Shown here piece by piece: positions 1 through 9,483 of a DNA stretch of 64,000 bases. The translations under genes were made by a program, and so were the position numbers. The DNA comes from Thermophagus xiamenensis (GTDB lineage Bacteria > Bacteroidota > Bacteroidia > Bacteroidales > Marinilabiliaceae): contig NZ_FONA01000022.1 in the NCBI RefSeq assembly GCF_900112795.1, forward strand, positions 1 to 64,000, given 5' to 3'. The notes under the pieces were generated by a model. The model searched no databases and was not told the DNA's origin. It was given only the letters and a program-made list of their open reading frames with translations. Each line of letters begins with the position of its first letter. The first letter of the stretch is position 1.

Positions 1-56
1 GAATGCAAAAAGGCGACCCTGGATGGACGGAATATTTGCGAAAGTGGAAAGCCTAA
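1..56 (+). CDS. 3' end of an unidentified protein (partial)
   Basis: The third frame reads GDPGWTEYLRKWKA and then TAA at 54-56. The composition (charged, with two Trp) looks like the C-terminus of a real protein rather than noise, and its gene would run in from the left edge. Too little is visible to name a family. The other two plus frames also stop within about 90 bases and look less protein-like. Confidence 0.35.
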   Translation, partial: MQKGDPGWTEYLRKWKA

Positions 57-108
57 GTCCACCTTTTAATTATTCTAATGCATAATCCGGGATAAACTGT
101 TTATGCAT

Positions 109-116
109 TAAGTTTG
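109..116 (+). promoter_or_regulatory. Candidate -7 element TAAGTTTG for the M48 protease gene
   Basis: The octamer matches the Bacteroidota TAnnTTTG -7 consensus and lies about 100 bases before the ATG at 218. No convincing TTTG -33 element is visible at the usual distance, so the match alone supports the call. Confidence 0.3.
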
Positions 117-217
117 CACCATCAAAGTCCGTAAAGGGCTTTTGTTGTTTAGTAACCATTATAAACCGGAATTAAAGCGCTGGATTTGGACCGGCGAGGT
201 AAAGAATCATTCAAACT

Positions 218-1453
218 ATGCATACCACACTATTTTACGTTATTATAGGTCTGTTACTGGCCGATGCCCTTTGGGGCTGGATATTGGAAGAGTTGAACCG
301 TCGCAGTTGGGCAGAGAGTGTCCCCGACCGTCTGGCCGATGTTTATCCTCAGGATAAATTCGAAAAACAAAAGCAATATCGTCGTGTGAACCATCGGTTT
401 GGGAAGATATCTTCCACTTTTAGTCTGGTCGTGTTATTGGTATTTTTGTGGTTTCATGGTTTTGCCCTGGTCGATAATTGGGTGCTTCAATATACCGATC
501 ATTGGCTTTGGCGGCCTTTAATATTTTTTGGTATCATGGGATTGGCATCATATATTATTGGTTTGCCGTTTGACATTTACCAGACCTTTGTGATTGAAGA
601 ACGTTTTGGCTTCAATAAAACTACGCCAAAAACTTTTGTGTCCGATCAGATTAAAAGTTTGGTGCTGGGCGCTGTGATAGGTGGTATTTTGCTGAGTTTG
701 GTTATCTGGTTTTATCACTTTGCTGGTAAGTGGTTCTGGTTATATGCATGGGTTGGTCTTTCCCTCTTTATGATTTTTATTAGTAAGTTTTATACTACCC
801 TTATACTTCCGTTATTCAACAAACAAACCCCTTTGGAAGAGGGCCCTTTGCGTAAGGCCATAGAGGAGATGAGCCAAAAAGCGGGGTTCGCCCTTGAAAA
901 CGTCTATGTGATGGATGGTTCAAAACGCTCAACAAAGGCGAATGCCTTTTTTAGCGGCTTCGGAAAAAATAAGCGAATTGTACTGTTCGATACCCTGATT
1001 AATGATTTGGAAATTAATGAAATTGTTGCTGTGCTGGCTCATGAAATTGGTCATTACCGACTTAAGCATATCATTTGGGGAACCATCTTAAGTGTATTGC
1101 AAACGGGACTTACGCTCTATTTGTTAGGCTGGTTCGTTAATGAGCCGGCGTTGTCACAAGCCCTTGGGATTAATGAGCCGGTGTTTCATATCGGACTTAT
1201 TGGCTTTGCAATACTATATAGTCCGGTGAGTGAAATTTTAGGTTTGGGAATGAACATCTTTTCTCGCCGCAATGAGTTTCAGGCCGATGCTTTTGCCGGT
1301 AAACATGCCGATGCTGCAGCATTGCAGTCGGCCCTTAAGAAAATTTCGGCCAATGCGTTAAGCAATCCAACGCCTCATCCCTGGTATGTCTTCTTTAACT
1401 ATTCACATCCACCTTTGCTGAAACGTCTGGAAGCGTTGGATAAGGTAGATTGA
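218..1453 (+). CDS. M48 family metalloprotease (Ste24 / CAAX prenyl protease type)
   Basis: 411 residues, an inner-membrane zinc protease of the Ste24/CAAX protease 1 family. Several hydrophobic segments lie around residues 3-20, 68-90, 100-120, 147-168 and 172-200. The zinc motif HEIGH is at about 275-279, and a downstream NEFQADAFA motif supplies the third zinc ligand (E) and the family's conserved Asp. The length matches the Ste24 family (about 410-420) rather than the shorter HtpX family. Bacteria lack CAAX prenylation, so the role is probably turnover of membrane proteins (inference). It is monocistronic: a repeat element follows, and a convergent gene lies beyond it. The ATG at 218 precedes the first membrane helix directly. 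Confidence 0.9.
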   Translation: MHTTLFYVIIGLLLADALWGWILEELNRRSWAESVPDRLADVYPQDKFEKQKQYRRVNHRFGKISSTFSLVVLLVFLWFHGFALVDNWVLQYTDHWLWRPLIFFGIMGLASYIIGLPFDIYQTFVIEERFGFNKTTPKTFVSDQIKSLVLGAVIGGILLSLVIWFYHFAGKWFWLYAWVGLSLFMIFISKFYTTLILPLFNKQTPLEEGPLRKAIEEMSQKAGFALENVYVMDGSKRSTKANAFFSGFGKNKRIVLFDTLINDLEINEIVAVLAHEIGHYRLKHIIWGTILSVLQTGLTLYLLGWFVNEPALSQALGINEPVFHIGLIGFAILYSPVSEILGLGMNIFSRRNEFQADAFAGKHADAAALQSALKKISANALSNPTPHPWYVFFNYSHPPLLKRLEALDKVD

Positions 1454-1605
1454 AGAGATTTGTGAGATTGAAGAGATTGAAGCGGTTGATGTGCTAAATA
1501 GACTAATCACTAATCCCTAACCACTAACCACTAATCACTAACAACTAACCACTAATTACTAACATTTATTCCATTCTACCAATAACTTAGGTAAACTTTA
1601 TGCAA
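1454..1605. repeat. Dispersed modular repeat, copy A (nine heptamers)
   Basis: The stretch begins with AGATTGA-type repeats and the spacer TTGATGTGCTAAATAGAC. Nine in-phase heptamers of the form (G/C/A/T)ACTAA(T/C) follow at 1501-1563, one of them CCCTAAC. A tail ATTCCATTCTACCAATAA resembles the tail TTCCATTAGACCAATAA of the other copies. The same module order recurs near 8246, 14080 and elsewhere. It contains no ORF. Confidence 0.85.
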
Positions 1606-1610
1606 AACAA

Positions 1611-1645
1611 AATCCCCTGCCAAATAAAATGTTTGACAGGGGATA
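1611..1645 (-). terminator. Rho-independent terminator of the M16 protease gene
   Basis: Arms at 1612-1624 and 1632-1644 (ATCCCCTG core) pair over 13 bp with one mismatch around a 7-base loop. Read on the minus strand the stem is followed by a T-rich TTTTGTTTTG run, so it terminates the leftward gene that stops at 1677. Confidence 0.8.
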
Positions 1646-1676
1646 GCTTTATATTTACAAATTAGTCTTGCTTAAT

Positions 1677-4664
1677 TTATTTCACTACGGCACGGGTAGA
1701 TTTAAACAGTTCTTTATTGTCATTAATCTTCTTGTCATTACCATAAACACACCAGATGTTTTGTTTCATAACGTCAGAAATCATCGGTGCGAAAGCTCTG
1801 ATGTCTTCCGGTGTGGTGTTGAGTATGGCATTTCGTTCCGCTTCCATCTCTTCTTTTGTGGTTTTTGTTAAATAGTAATAATAGGCTCTTGCCCCACGAA
1901 TAGATGGGGTCGTGGGACCATCAATATTAGCTATAGTACCAATAATGTATCTCGTCATTTCGGTAGAATCGGCTTCAAAATTTTTGATATAATCCACCGC
2001 AGCATCGTAATTTTCAAGTGTTTCAGATAAATTGGGATCACGATACGACCCAAAATAGATATTTCCCGAGGGTGAAACAGAGGCCCAACCGCCATAAGCA
2101 CCACCTAAAACTCGAATCTTGTTTTGCAGGTATTCTCGCGATAATATTTGATTTAGAACCCTCATTTTTCCGTCCCATTCATATCCAAGCTTTTTGTAAT
2201 CATATCCCTTAACAACATATTGTACCATCGATGAGGATGTTAACCCTTCGTTTTTAGCATTCAAATCAAAGGTCCATGTTTGGGGGGTTACCTCCCTGTC
2301 GGGAAGTTGACCGATAAATTGAGATACGGCACCCTGTATGTCTGTATAGTTTTTATCAGAACAGGTAATACCGAGAATCAGATTTTTCTTTTGGAAAAGT
2401 AATGCTGCAGCTCTTTCCAGATTTTCAATAATTTCATCATTTTTTGAATTGAAGTTATCGGTAATATCGGTTACGAAGTCGTAATAGCTTAAACCATTAA
2501 CCAATTCGTTAAACATTCCCTGATTAGAATAATAAGAACTCAAACGGGTTGTGGCATAACCGATACCATTGTTTTTCGCCATAGCCTCGGTTTGGGAATG
2601 ATGGCGTATGAGTACTTCTTTTAATCGTTCTTTATCATTTAATTTAGAACGCTGAAGAATTTCCTCTGTCAATTCATATAATTTGCCGGCCTTGTCAACT
2701 GTTGCTTTGGCCGAAATTCTGAATTTGGCGATTAATTTATCATCGGAATTATTCTCCAAATAGGTGCTTAAGTATGTATTAAATCCTCCCGTATGGATGT
2801 TTAGTGCGTTATCTAATTCTCCATAGGAATAGTTTTCGGTATTCATTTTTCCAAGCACTTGTGTCAGTAGACGTCCATAGGGGATAAGCTCTTGCGGAAG
2901 GGTATGAAGATCAAAAAATAAATCGGTGTAAACGATGTTATTGGTAAAATCTTCATAATGCAAAACCGGAATTCCGTTGATGCTTTTTTCTGTGGGTTCA
3001 TACCATTGCACTTCTTTACTGATATCTTTAAGCGATAGCATGGGGATAGAAGCCAAAGCTTCGGGGTCGTCTTTTTGCTGTTGGTATTCTTTTAGGGCTT
3101 TGGTCTCTTCTATTAATTGATTTAATTCTTCCCGGCTGAGCGATGCTTTATATTCGGCCAGTTTTTTTCTGGTTTTTTCGGCAATTTTGTTTTCCAGTCC
3201 GGGTTCCGGTTTAAAGACCATCAGCAGTGCATGTGGGTTGTTGATAAAGTGTTCTTTAACAATGTTTTGAAGCAGGCCGCTTTTTATGCCTTCTTTTACT
3301 CTGGCCAGTGGCTTTTCAAACTCCAAACCGGCAAAGGGATCATCTCCAAAGAATACACTATTTTTCATAGAATAAAGATACATTAGCCCTTTTTGAGGGG
3401 TGTCACCTTCTCTCAGGCGGAACTCCATCCGGTTGATAATACCATCGATGGTTGCTGAATCCAGTCCTTCGCTGACAACTTTCTGCAGGGTGCTAAAAAC
3501 AATGTCGTTAAAACGCTCCTTATCCGCCGGATTGGCATTTTTTACCATTATCTGAAATACATTTTGCTGAATATCTCTCACCCATGCGTTCACATCTTTC
3601 CCAATACCGGCCTCTTGCAGTGCCAAACGCAGGGGGGCCGACTGGTGGTTCACCAGGGCATCGCTTAAAATATCCAGTGCCATGACCAATTCCTGATCAG
3701 TATTTCTCCCTATTACAAAACTATAGCTCAAAAAGGTTTTATCTTTAGTATCCGTACCTTCGGGAACACTGTAACTTTCTTCGGCCTCTTTCCTTGCCTT
3801 AAAAGGTGCCTGCAGCGGAATTTCTATTTTCTTATCTGATTTCTGATAGTGCGAAAAATATTCTTTATCCAAAAAAGCCAGTTCTTTGTCTAAATCGGCA
3901 TCACCGTATAACAGTACAAAAGAATTGGAAGGATGATAATAGGTCTTATGGAACTCTTTAAAATATTCATACGTTAACTCCGGTATTGCCTCTGGGTATC
4001 CGCCCGAAGAAACACCATATGTGTTGTCGGGGAATAGGATCTTGTCAATATGATAACCCAACTGTCTTTCGGGACTTGAGAAGGCACCTTTCATTTCGTT
4101 GTATACTACCCCTTTTATTGTTATTTCGCCTTCCGGATCGTCCAATTCATAGTGCCACCCTTCCTGCTTAAATATTCTGGGGTCGCTGTGCAAAAGAGGA
4201 TTAAAAACAGCATCCATATATACATGCATCAGGTTAAAATAGTCGGTCATATTCATACTGGCTACCGGATAGGTGGTATAATCCGAACCCGTCATGGCGT
4301 TTAAAAAGGTGTTGAGCGATCCTTTTGCCAATACATCGAAAGGACTCTTTACAGGAAAATTTTTAGAACCATTCAGTACCGAATGTTCCATGATGTGCGG
4401 GGTGCCATAATCCTTCCTGGGGGTGGTTTTAAACGATATGGAAAAAAGCTTGTTGGCATCATCCGCAGCAATTTTCATCAAACGGGCACCACTCTGCTCA
4501 TGCTCGAAATAAAGACAATGGGCATTTACTTCTTTAACAAATCGATTTTCAATCAGTCGAAATCCATGATAAACTTTCCCTTCTTCAAAGGCCGGCTTTT
4601 CTGTGCACGACCATAATAATAAGAAAATTAGCGAAAGAAATACGGCTAAAATGTTGTTCTTCAT
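1677..4664 (-). CDS. M16C insulinase-like metalloprotease lipoprotein (PreP-like)
   Basis: 995 residues, the length of the presequence-protease (PreP/M16C) branch of insulinase-type zinc proteases, which degrade oligopeptides inside a closed chamber. The inverted zinc motif HxxEH appears as HIMEH at 90-94, with the distal Glu in YNEMKGA further on. Two further M16 half-domains follow, with a helical linker around residues 500-545. The N-terminus is a short signal ending in LLWSC, so Cys20 is a likely lipidation site and the enzyme probably sits on the periplasmic or outer membrane. A peptide-scavenging or signal-peptide-clearing role is inference. It is flanked by its own terminator and by a long AT-rich upstream region. 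Confidence 0.93.
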   Translation of the reverse strand: MKNNILAVFLSLIFLLLWSCTEKPAFEEGKVYHGFRLIENRFVKEVNAHCLYFEHEQSGARLMKIAADDANKLFSISFKTTPRKDYGTPHIMEHSVLNGSKNFPVKSPFDVLAKGSLNTFLNAMTGSDYTTYPVASMNMTDYFNLMHVYMDAVFNPLLHSDPRIFKQEGWHYELDDPEGEITIKGVVYNEMKGAFSSPERQLGYHIDKILFPDNTYGVSSGGYPEAIPELTYEYFKEFHKTYYHPSNSFVLLYGDADLDKELAFLDKEYFSHYQKSDKKIEIPLQAPFKARKEAEESYSVPEGTDTKDKTFLSYSFVIGRNTDQELVMALDILSDALVNHQSAPLRLALQEAGIGKDVNAWVRDIQQNVFQIMVKNANPADKERFNDIVFSTLQKVVSEGLDSATIDGIINRMEFRLREGDTPQKGLMYLYSMKNSVFFGDDPFAGLEFEKPLARVKEGIKSGLLQNIVKEHFINNPHALLMVFKPEPGLENKIAEKTRKKLAEYKASLSREELNQLIEETKALKEYQQQKDDPEALASIPMLSLKDISKEVQWYEPTEKSINGIPVLHYEDFTNNIVYTDLFFDLHTLPQELIPYGRLLTQVLGKMNTENYSYGELDNALNIHTGGFNTYLSTYLENNSDDKLIAKFRISAKATVDKAGKLYELTEEILQRSKLNDKERLKEVLIRHHSQTEAMAKNNGIGYATTRLSSYYSNQGMFNELVNGLSYYDFVTDITDNFNSKNDEIIENLERAAALLFQKKNLILGITCSDKNYTDIQGAVSQFIGQLPDREVTPQTWTFDLNAKNEGLTSSSMVQYVVKGYDYKKLGYEWDGKMRVLNQILSREYLQNKIRVLGGAYGGWASVSPSGNIYFGSYRDPNLSETLENYDAAVDYIKNFEADSTEMTRYIIGTIANIDGPTTPSIRGARAYYYYLTKTTKEEMEAERNAILNTTPEDIRAFAPMISDVMKQNIWCVYGNDKKINDNKELFKSTRAVVK

Positions 4665-5216
4665 TTTTCGATTTAATTTAAAATAGGTTATTGATTAATT
4701 TGTGCCTATAGGTGTTCGTCCGTTATTGAAATATTAAACTAAAAATTAGTTCATATATTAAATTTTTTTGCCTTAATTTTTTCATATATTCCATATCAAA
4801 TTAATAATTCCCTGTGGCTTTTTTATGTCTTTATCTGTTTTTATGAACTTGAATGTTTTGTTTTTCAGTTAAAAAATATTGGGCAAAAATGATAGGATTT
4901 ACCAAACAGATAAAATGTGTATAATTATATATTTTGTATTTTCTTTTTTTTCAGAGACTAAAAATAATATTTTTCTGTTAATTAAATTTTCTGACATGCA
5001 AAAAGAAACCGAAATTTTTAAGAAGTAACCTACTATTTGCTTAATTTTTTATTTTTTTTAAGCTTCCCTGCTTCTATGAGCTGATAACTTTTTTCATTGA
5101 ATTTAATGTCTCAAGGGATTCTGTTCCGGGATAATTTAAGTTAGCTATGGCAATCTTTTTTCGTGTAAGATTAATTGTTCTCTGCTGTTAAAATAGTATC
5201 AACGCATCAGGCGTTA
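4665..5216. other. AT-rich intergenic region with no gene seen
   Basis: About 550 bases, very AT-rich, with many T-runs and stops in every frame. It must hold the promoter of the leftward M16 gene, but I cannot place it with confidence. No RNA gene or repeat was recognised until the 21-bp array begins. Confidence 0.5.
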
Positions 5217-5405
5217 ATGCCCCGTTTAGAGATGTTTATGCGTAGCCCGGAAAGGCTTATGCGCAACCCGGAGGGGTTTATGCGAAGGTCGGAGAGGCTT
5301 ATGCGAAGGTCGGAGATGATTATGCGCAGCCCGGAGAGGTTTATGCGCAACACCGAGACCTTTATGCGCAGCACTGAGAGGTTTATGCGCAACACCGAGA
5401 GGCTT
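5217..5405. repeat. Tandem array, 9 units of 21 bp
   Basis: Nine contiguous 21-base units, each starting ATGC and ending in a TTT-like triplet, with consensus ATGCGCAGCCCGGAGAGGTTT. The units differ by a few substitutions each, with no indels. Because 21 is a multiple of three, both strands stay open and would encode heptapeptide repeats (MRSPERL-like forward). The open frames have no ribosome site, no conserved flanks and equal plausibility on both strands, so I regard the array as non-coding. It ends about 150 bases before hemH. Confidence 0.9.
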
Positions 5406-5552
5406 TTGCAGACTTTTAAGTCCGAATTGCAAGCCTTGTTGCAACAAATTAAGTGGCTTTGTTGTTCTTTATTTTTTGAAAAGCGCGTTTGTAATATAGC
5501 TAATAAGGGCCGGAAAAGCATTAATTTAGATGCCGCATAAAACAAAAATATC

Positions 5553-6560
5553 ATGTCCAAAAAAGTAATTCTATTAACCAACCTTGGTTCACCCAATTCG
5601 TTTCAGGTTCGAGATGTACGAAAATATTTGCGGGAATTTTTAATGGACAAGCGGGTTATCGACCTTCCTTTTCTTTCTCGATGGTTATTGGTCAATGGCA
5701 TTATTGCGCCTTTCAGGGCGCCGCGAAGTGCCAAAAAATATAAAACCATTTGGACCAAAGAGGGCTCGCCATTAATTGTGTTAACCCAAAAACTGGTTGA
5801 AAAGGTAGCTCATGCAACCGGTTTGTCAACCTATATGTGTATGCGTTATGGTTCGCCCTCGCCCAAAGTGGCATTCGAAAAAATTGTGTCTGAAAACCCC
5901 AATGTAGAAGAGGTGGTTTTATTTCCACTATACCCGCACTATGCCATGAGCAGTTACGAAACGGCAGTGGAGCATGTTAAGCAATGGTGGCAAAGAGGCA
6001 ACTATAATTTTAAACTGACGGTTGTTGAACCATTTTATAATCATCCGTTGTACATCAAGGCGCTGGCAGAAACTATTAAGCCTTTTCTTGAGGATGAATA
6101 TGATCACTTATTGTTCAGTTATCACGGCGTTCCGGAAAGGCATATATTAAAGAGTGATCCTACCGGTCAACACTGTTTAAAGACGGAAGATTGTTGCCGG
6201 CAGCCATCCGGGGCACACAAATATTGTTACCGTCATCAGGTTTTTGAGACTACTCGCCTTGTTGTCCGACAGCTGCAAATACCCGACAACAAATATAGTG
6301 TTTCTTTTCAGTCGCGCCTGGGAAACGATAAATGGTTGGGACCTGCCACGGCCGACGTTTTATCGCAGTTGCCTATGCGTGGCGTTAAAAATTTGTTGGT
6401 GGTGACACCCGCTTTTGTCAGCGACTGCCTTGAAACATTAGAGGAAATACGCCAGGAAGGGCGTGAGACTTTTTTATCTGCCGGCGGGGAAAAATACCAG
6501 CATATCCCTTGTTTGAATTTGGATGACACTTGGGTGAACACCATCGCTAAACTGATATAG
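5553..6560 (+). CDS. hemH: Ferrochelatase
   Basis: 335 residues, full length. It inserts Fe2+ into protoporphyrin IX in the last step of haem synthesis. The catalytic His is H191 within SYHGVPERH. The second conserved block SFQSRLGNDKW carries the family's late-domain residues. A Cys-rich segment (C208, C214, C215, C224) sits right after the catalytic block; some bacterial ferrochelatases bind a [2Fe-2S] cluster, though the spacing here may simply be lineage-specific. No other haem gene adjoins it. The start at 5553 fits the family N-terminus (KVILLTNLGSP). Confidence 0.95.
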   Translation: MSKKVILLTNLGSPNSFQVRDVRKYLREFLMDKRVIDLPFLSRWLLVNGIIAPFRAPRSAKKYKTIWTKEGSPLIVLTQKLVEKVAHATGLSTYMCMRYGSPSPKVAFEKIVSENPNVEEVVLFPLYPHYAMSSYETAVEHVKQWWQRGNYNFKLTVVEPFYNHPLYIKALAETIKPFLEDEYDHLLFSYHGVPERHILKSDPTGQHCLKTEDCCRQPSGAHKYCYRHQVFETTRLVVRQLQIPDNKYSVSFQSRLGNDKWLGPATADVLSQLPMRGVKNLLVVTPAFVSDCLETLEEIRQEGRETFLSAGGEKYQHIPCLNLDDTWVNTIAKLI

Positions 6561-6574
6561 GATTATATTTTTGG

Positions 6575-6700
6575 TCAGTGTTCATTTATTAATGGTCGTA
6601 GTCTGGTTAATAAAAATGCACCAAAAAGTGCTGTCACGGTTAATACAATATCAAACCCCAGTACCAATTTGTAATGGATTTTCAAGGATTGCCGGTTCAT
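6575..6700 (-). other. Intergenic stretch with a possible 41-residue one-helix ORF
   Basis: Between hemH and sucD an ATG at 6700 on the minus strand opens 41 codons ending at 6575. The product would have one hydrophobic segment (FDIVLTVTALFGAFLL) and basic ends. The frame stays open upstream of the ATG without another usable start. No ribosome site is clear, and part of the region looks like common intergenic filler (CTTTGGTGCCTTGGTGTG). It may be a small membrane protein or chance. Confidence 0.2.
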
Positions 6701-6817
6701 AGGATGAGAATCTTTTTTGGGTTTTAAAACAAAATTAAACTCTTTGGTGCCTTGGTGTGTTAACTGTATATTATGAATTATTTTAATTTTAGTTCAAACT
6801 ATTCAAATTAGTATTAT

Positions 6818-7687
6818 ATGAGTGTATTGATTGACCAAACCTCCAAAGTATTGGTACAGGGGTTCACCGGCAAAGAAGGGACCTTTCATGCAGGATTGAT
6901 GATTGAATATGGCACAAACGTATGTGGAGGGGTAACCCCCGGAAAAGGGGGAACCCGGCATTTGGGTTTGCCTGTTTTTAACACCGTATCAGAAGCGGTA
7001 GAAGCAACCGGAGCCGACACTTCGGTTATTTTTGTGCCTCCTCAGTTCGGGGCCGATGCTATAATGGAAGCCGCCGATGCAGGCATTGCCCTTATTGTTG
7101 CCATTACTGAAGGAATTCCCGTAGCCGATATGGTGAAAGTGAAACATTATCTGGCATCACGTAATAGTCGCCTAATCGGGCCTAACTGTCCGGGCATTAT
7201 ATCACCCGGTAAAGCAAAAGTGGGCATAATGCCCGGCTTTATTCATCAACAGGGAAATATTGGTGTTGTAAGTCGTTCAGGCACCTTAACCTATGAAGCC
7301 GTAGACCAGTTAACCAAATTGGGATTGGGGCAAAGTACTTGTATTGGTATCGGTGGCGACCCCGTTATTGGCACCTCAACCCTCGATGCGGTAAAACTTT
7401 TAATGGATGATGATGATACCGAGGGCATTGTTATTATCGGTGAAATTGGGGGTGATATGGAAGTGGAAGCGGCCCGCTGGATTAAAGAGCACGGTACCAA
7501 ACCCGTTGTTGGCTTTATTGCCGGACAAACAGCACCTAAAGGCCGTAGAATGGGACATGCAGGTGCTATTATTGGTGGCAAGGAGGATACTGCCGCAGCC
7601 AAAATGAAAATTATGAATGAGTGTGGCATTCATGTTGTGGAATCACCTGCTCTCATCGGCGAAACCATGGCTAAAGTTCTAAAATAG
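6818..7687 (+). CDS. sucD: Succinyl-CoA synthetase, ADP-forming, alpha subunit
   Basis: 289 residues, the standard length. It works with the beta subunit SucC in the citric acid cycle, interconverting succinyl-CoA and succinate with ATP formation. The N-terminal CoA-binding fold ([13 protein letters not shown]) is intact. The phosphorylated His is H247 in RRMGHAGAI, and the SRSGTLTYE block at about 152-160 is present. No sucC lies on either side, so the two subunits are encoded apart in this genome. Confidence 0.95.
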   Translation: MSVLIDQTSKVLVQGFTGKEGTFHAGLMIEYGTNVCGGVTPGKGGTRHLGLPVFNTVSEAVEATGADTSVIFVPPQFGADAIMEAADAGIALIVAITEGIPVADMVKVKHYLASRNSRLIGPNCPGIISPGKAKVGIMPGFIHQQGNIGVVSRSGTLTYEAVDQLTKLGLGQSTCIGIGGDPVIGTSTLDAVKLLMDDDDTEGIVIIGEIGGDMEVEAARWIKEHGTKPVVGFIAGQTAPKGRRMGHAGAIIGGKEDTAAAKMKIMNECGIHVVESPALIGETMAKVLK

Positions 7688-7860
7688 GCCGATTGTCGGA
7701 AAAATTTAGAGCACCATTCGAAAATTTGTGGAAGTTTTAATGGATTACATTAAGAATTGGCGGGCTTTGCCGATTAACATATGTTCACCCTTAAAGGATG
7801 TTAATACCGGTTTTCAGTAGGTCTTTTCCACTTGAATTTGTAATTTTGACAGAACATATT

Positions 7861-8245
7861 GGATAGGTTATTAGGCCAAATTAGGCCAATAGGCTATTAG
7901 GCCAATAGGTTATTAGGCCGATAGGTTATTAGGCCGATAGGTTATTAGGCCGATAGGTTATTAGGCCGATAGGTTATTAGGCCGATAGGTTATTAGGCCA
8001 ATAGGTTATTAGGCCGATAGGTTATTAGGCCAATAGGTTATTAGGCCAATAGGTTATTAGGCCGATAGGTTATTAGGACAATAGGTTATTAGGCCAATAG
8101 GTTATTAGGCCAATAGGTTATTAGGCCAATAGGTTATTAGGCCAATAGGTTATTAGGCCGATAGGTTATTAGGCCGATAGGTTATTAGGCCGATAGGTTA
8201 TTAGGACAATAGGTTATTGGGTCGATAGGCTGATAGGTCATTAGG
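7861..8245. repeat. Tandem array of 16-bp units (about 21 regular copies)
   Basis: Units of GCC(G/A)ATAGGTTATTAG run in exact 16-base register from 7885 to 8220 (21 units). Degenerate copies flank them at 7861-7884 and 8221-8245. Variation is almost confined to one G/A position plus a few C-to-A changes. It leads directly into the AGATTGA/heptamer modules of dispersed repeat copy B, and the same TAGGCCAATAGGCTGA motif heads copy D at 14080, so the array is an expanded module of that family. It has no spacers and so is not a CRISPR array. Confidence 0.95.
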
Positions 8246-8392
8246 CGATGAGATTGAGTGGATTAAAGAGTCTGGCGAGATTGATGTGCTAAATAGACAA
8301 TTGACTAATCACTAATGACTAATCACTAATCACTAATAACTAATCTTTTTAGTCCCATTAGAATTAGACCAATAAGTTTAATAAACGATATA
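8246..8392. repeat. Dispersed modular repeat, copy B
   Basis: After the 16-bp array come GATGAGATTGAG, then TTGATGTGCTAAATAGAC, then six in-phase heptamers (GACTAAT/CACTAAT/AACTAAT) at 8303-8344. The tail module (TTTTAGTCCCATTAGAATTAG, then ACCAATAAG) is related to the tails of copies A and H. It ends just before the sirtuin ATG, so it forms that gene's 5' region. Confidence 0.85.
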
Positions 8393-8396
8393 AATA

Positions 8397-9143
8397 ATGG
8401 AAGACGATCTTATTGAAAAATCGGTAGAAAGCCTACGCCATTCTAAGTATACCTTTGCTTTTACGGGTGCAGGCATTTCCGTTGAAAGTGGTGTACCCCC
8501 TTTCCGCGGGAAGAACGGAATATGGTCCAAATACGATCCAAAGGTATTGGATTTGGATTATTTTTATGCTAATCCTTTGGAGGCATGGAAGGTTATTCGA
8601 GAAATTTTCTACGATTATTTTGGAAAAGCGAAACCCAATCCTGCCCATTCCATATTGGGTGAATGGGAACAAAAAGGTTTTCTGAAGTGTGTTGTAACAC
8701 AAAATATCGATAACCTTCATCAGGCCGGAGGCAGCAAGAAAGTTTATGAATTTCATGGTAATGCCCAAAAGATGATTTGTACCAAATGCTCGTATCGTTT
8801 TCCGGCCGATGAGGTAGATTTTGATAAACTTCCCGTTGCCTGTCCCAAATGCGGAGGTTTGGTAAAACCCGATTTTGTCTTTTTTGGCGAAGCCATCCCC
8901 TCCGATGCATATGCCGGAAGCCTCGACGCTGCACGTAATGCCGACGTGTGTATCGTCATTGGTAGTTTGGGGGAAGTGATGCCCGCAGCAATGATTCCTA
9001 TGGAAGCCAAACGTAATGGCGCCACCATTATCGAAATTAACCCCGAAACAACAAACTTTACAAATCAGATTACCGACTATCACTTGAAAATGGGTGCTTC
9101 CGATGCAATGAAAATATTGAATGACAAACTTTTCTCTAATTGA
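8397..9143 (+). CDS. NAD-dependent protein deacylase, SIR2 family
   Basis: 248 residues. It removes acyl groups from lysines using NAD+. The NAD-binding GAGISVESG motif is at about 24-32, with PPFRG following, then TQNIDNLH at 101-108 and the catalytic His120 in EFHGN. The structural zinc site is complete: C128, C131, C149 and C152. The length is that of a compact bacterial sirtuin (CobB-like, class III or U). It stands alone between repeat elements. Confidence 0.93.
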   Translation: MEDDLIEKSVESLRHSKYTFAFTGAGISVESGVPPFRGKNGIWSKYDPKVLDLDYFYANPLEAWKVIREIFYDYFGKAKPNPAHSILGEWEQKGFLKCVVTQNIDNLHQAGGSKKVYEFHGNAQKMICTKCSYRFPADEVDFDKLPVACPKCGGLVKPDFVFFGEAIPSDAYAGSLDAARNADVCIVIGSLGEVMPAAMIPMEAKRNGATIIEINPETTNFTNQITDYHLKMGASDAMKILNDKLFSN

Positions 9144-9483
9144 TGCCCGTTTTTGGGGGATGCTATATTTGAAACGACCATGGCGACTTTTGCCACAAAA
9201 GAAAAGGTATCGGCAGAATGGGTTTTAGTCATTAGGCATAGTCAATAGTCACTTGTGTTGGGTAAGCTAAAAACTAATGACAAATCACTATTCACCAACC
9301 ACTAATGACTAATTACTTATGACTAGCCACTAATATGGATCGTTTCATTAAAAAAATAAAGTTGATAGAAGTTAACTACCAACTTTTTTCTTTAAGAGGG
9401 TTTCTATTTATAAAACTTTTAACATCTTTACCCCGCCAAAAATTTTATTAACAAACAATTTTGGGAATTAAAAACAAAGAATA
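9144..9483. repeat. Intergenic region with dispersed modular repeat, copy C (degenerate)
   Basis: From about 9225 to 9335 the sequence carries GTCATTAGGCATAGTCAATAG, then a run of partly decayed heptamers (ACTAATG, CACTAAT, GACTAAT, GACTAGC). The inverted CATTAG and CTAATG parts could pair. From 9336 to 9483 the sequence is AT-rich and presumably holds the fabG promoter, which I cannot place. Confidence 0.65.

Noticed and set aside
5175-5540. Forward and reverse open frames (121 and 129 residues) across the 21-bp array
   Set aside because: Openness follows from a 21-bp period; both strands are equally open, with no translation signal or conserved flank.
7861-8245. CRISPR array
   Set aside because: Units are contiguous without spacers and no cas gene is near; the same holds for the 41-bp array at 57971-58323.
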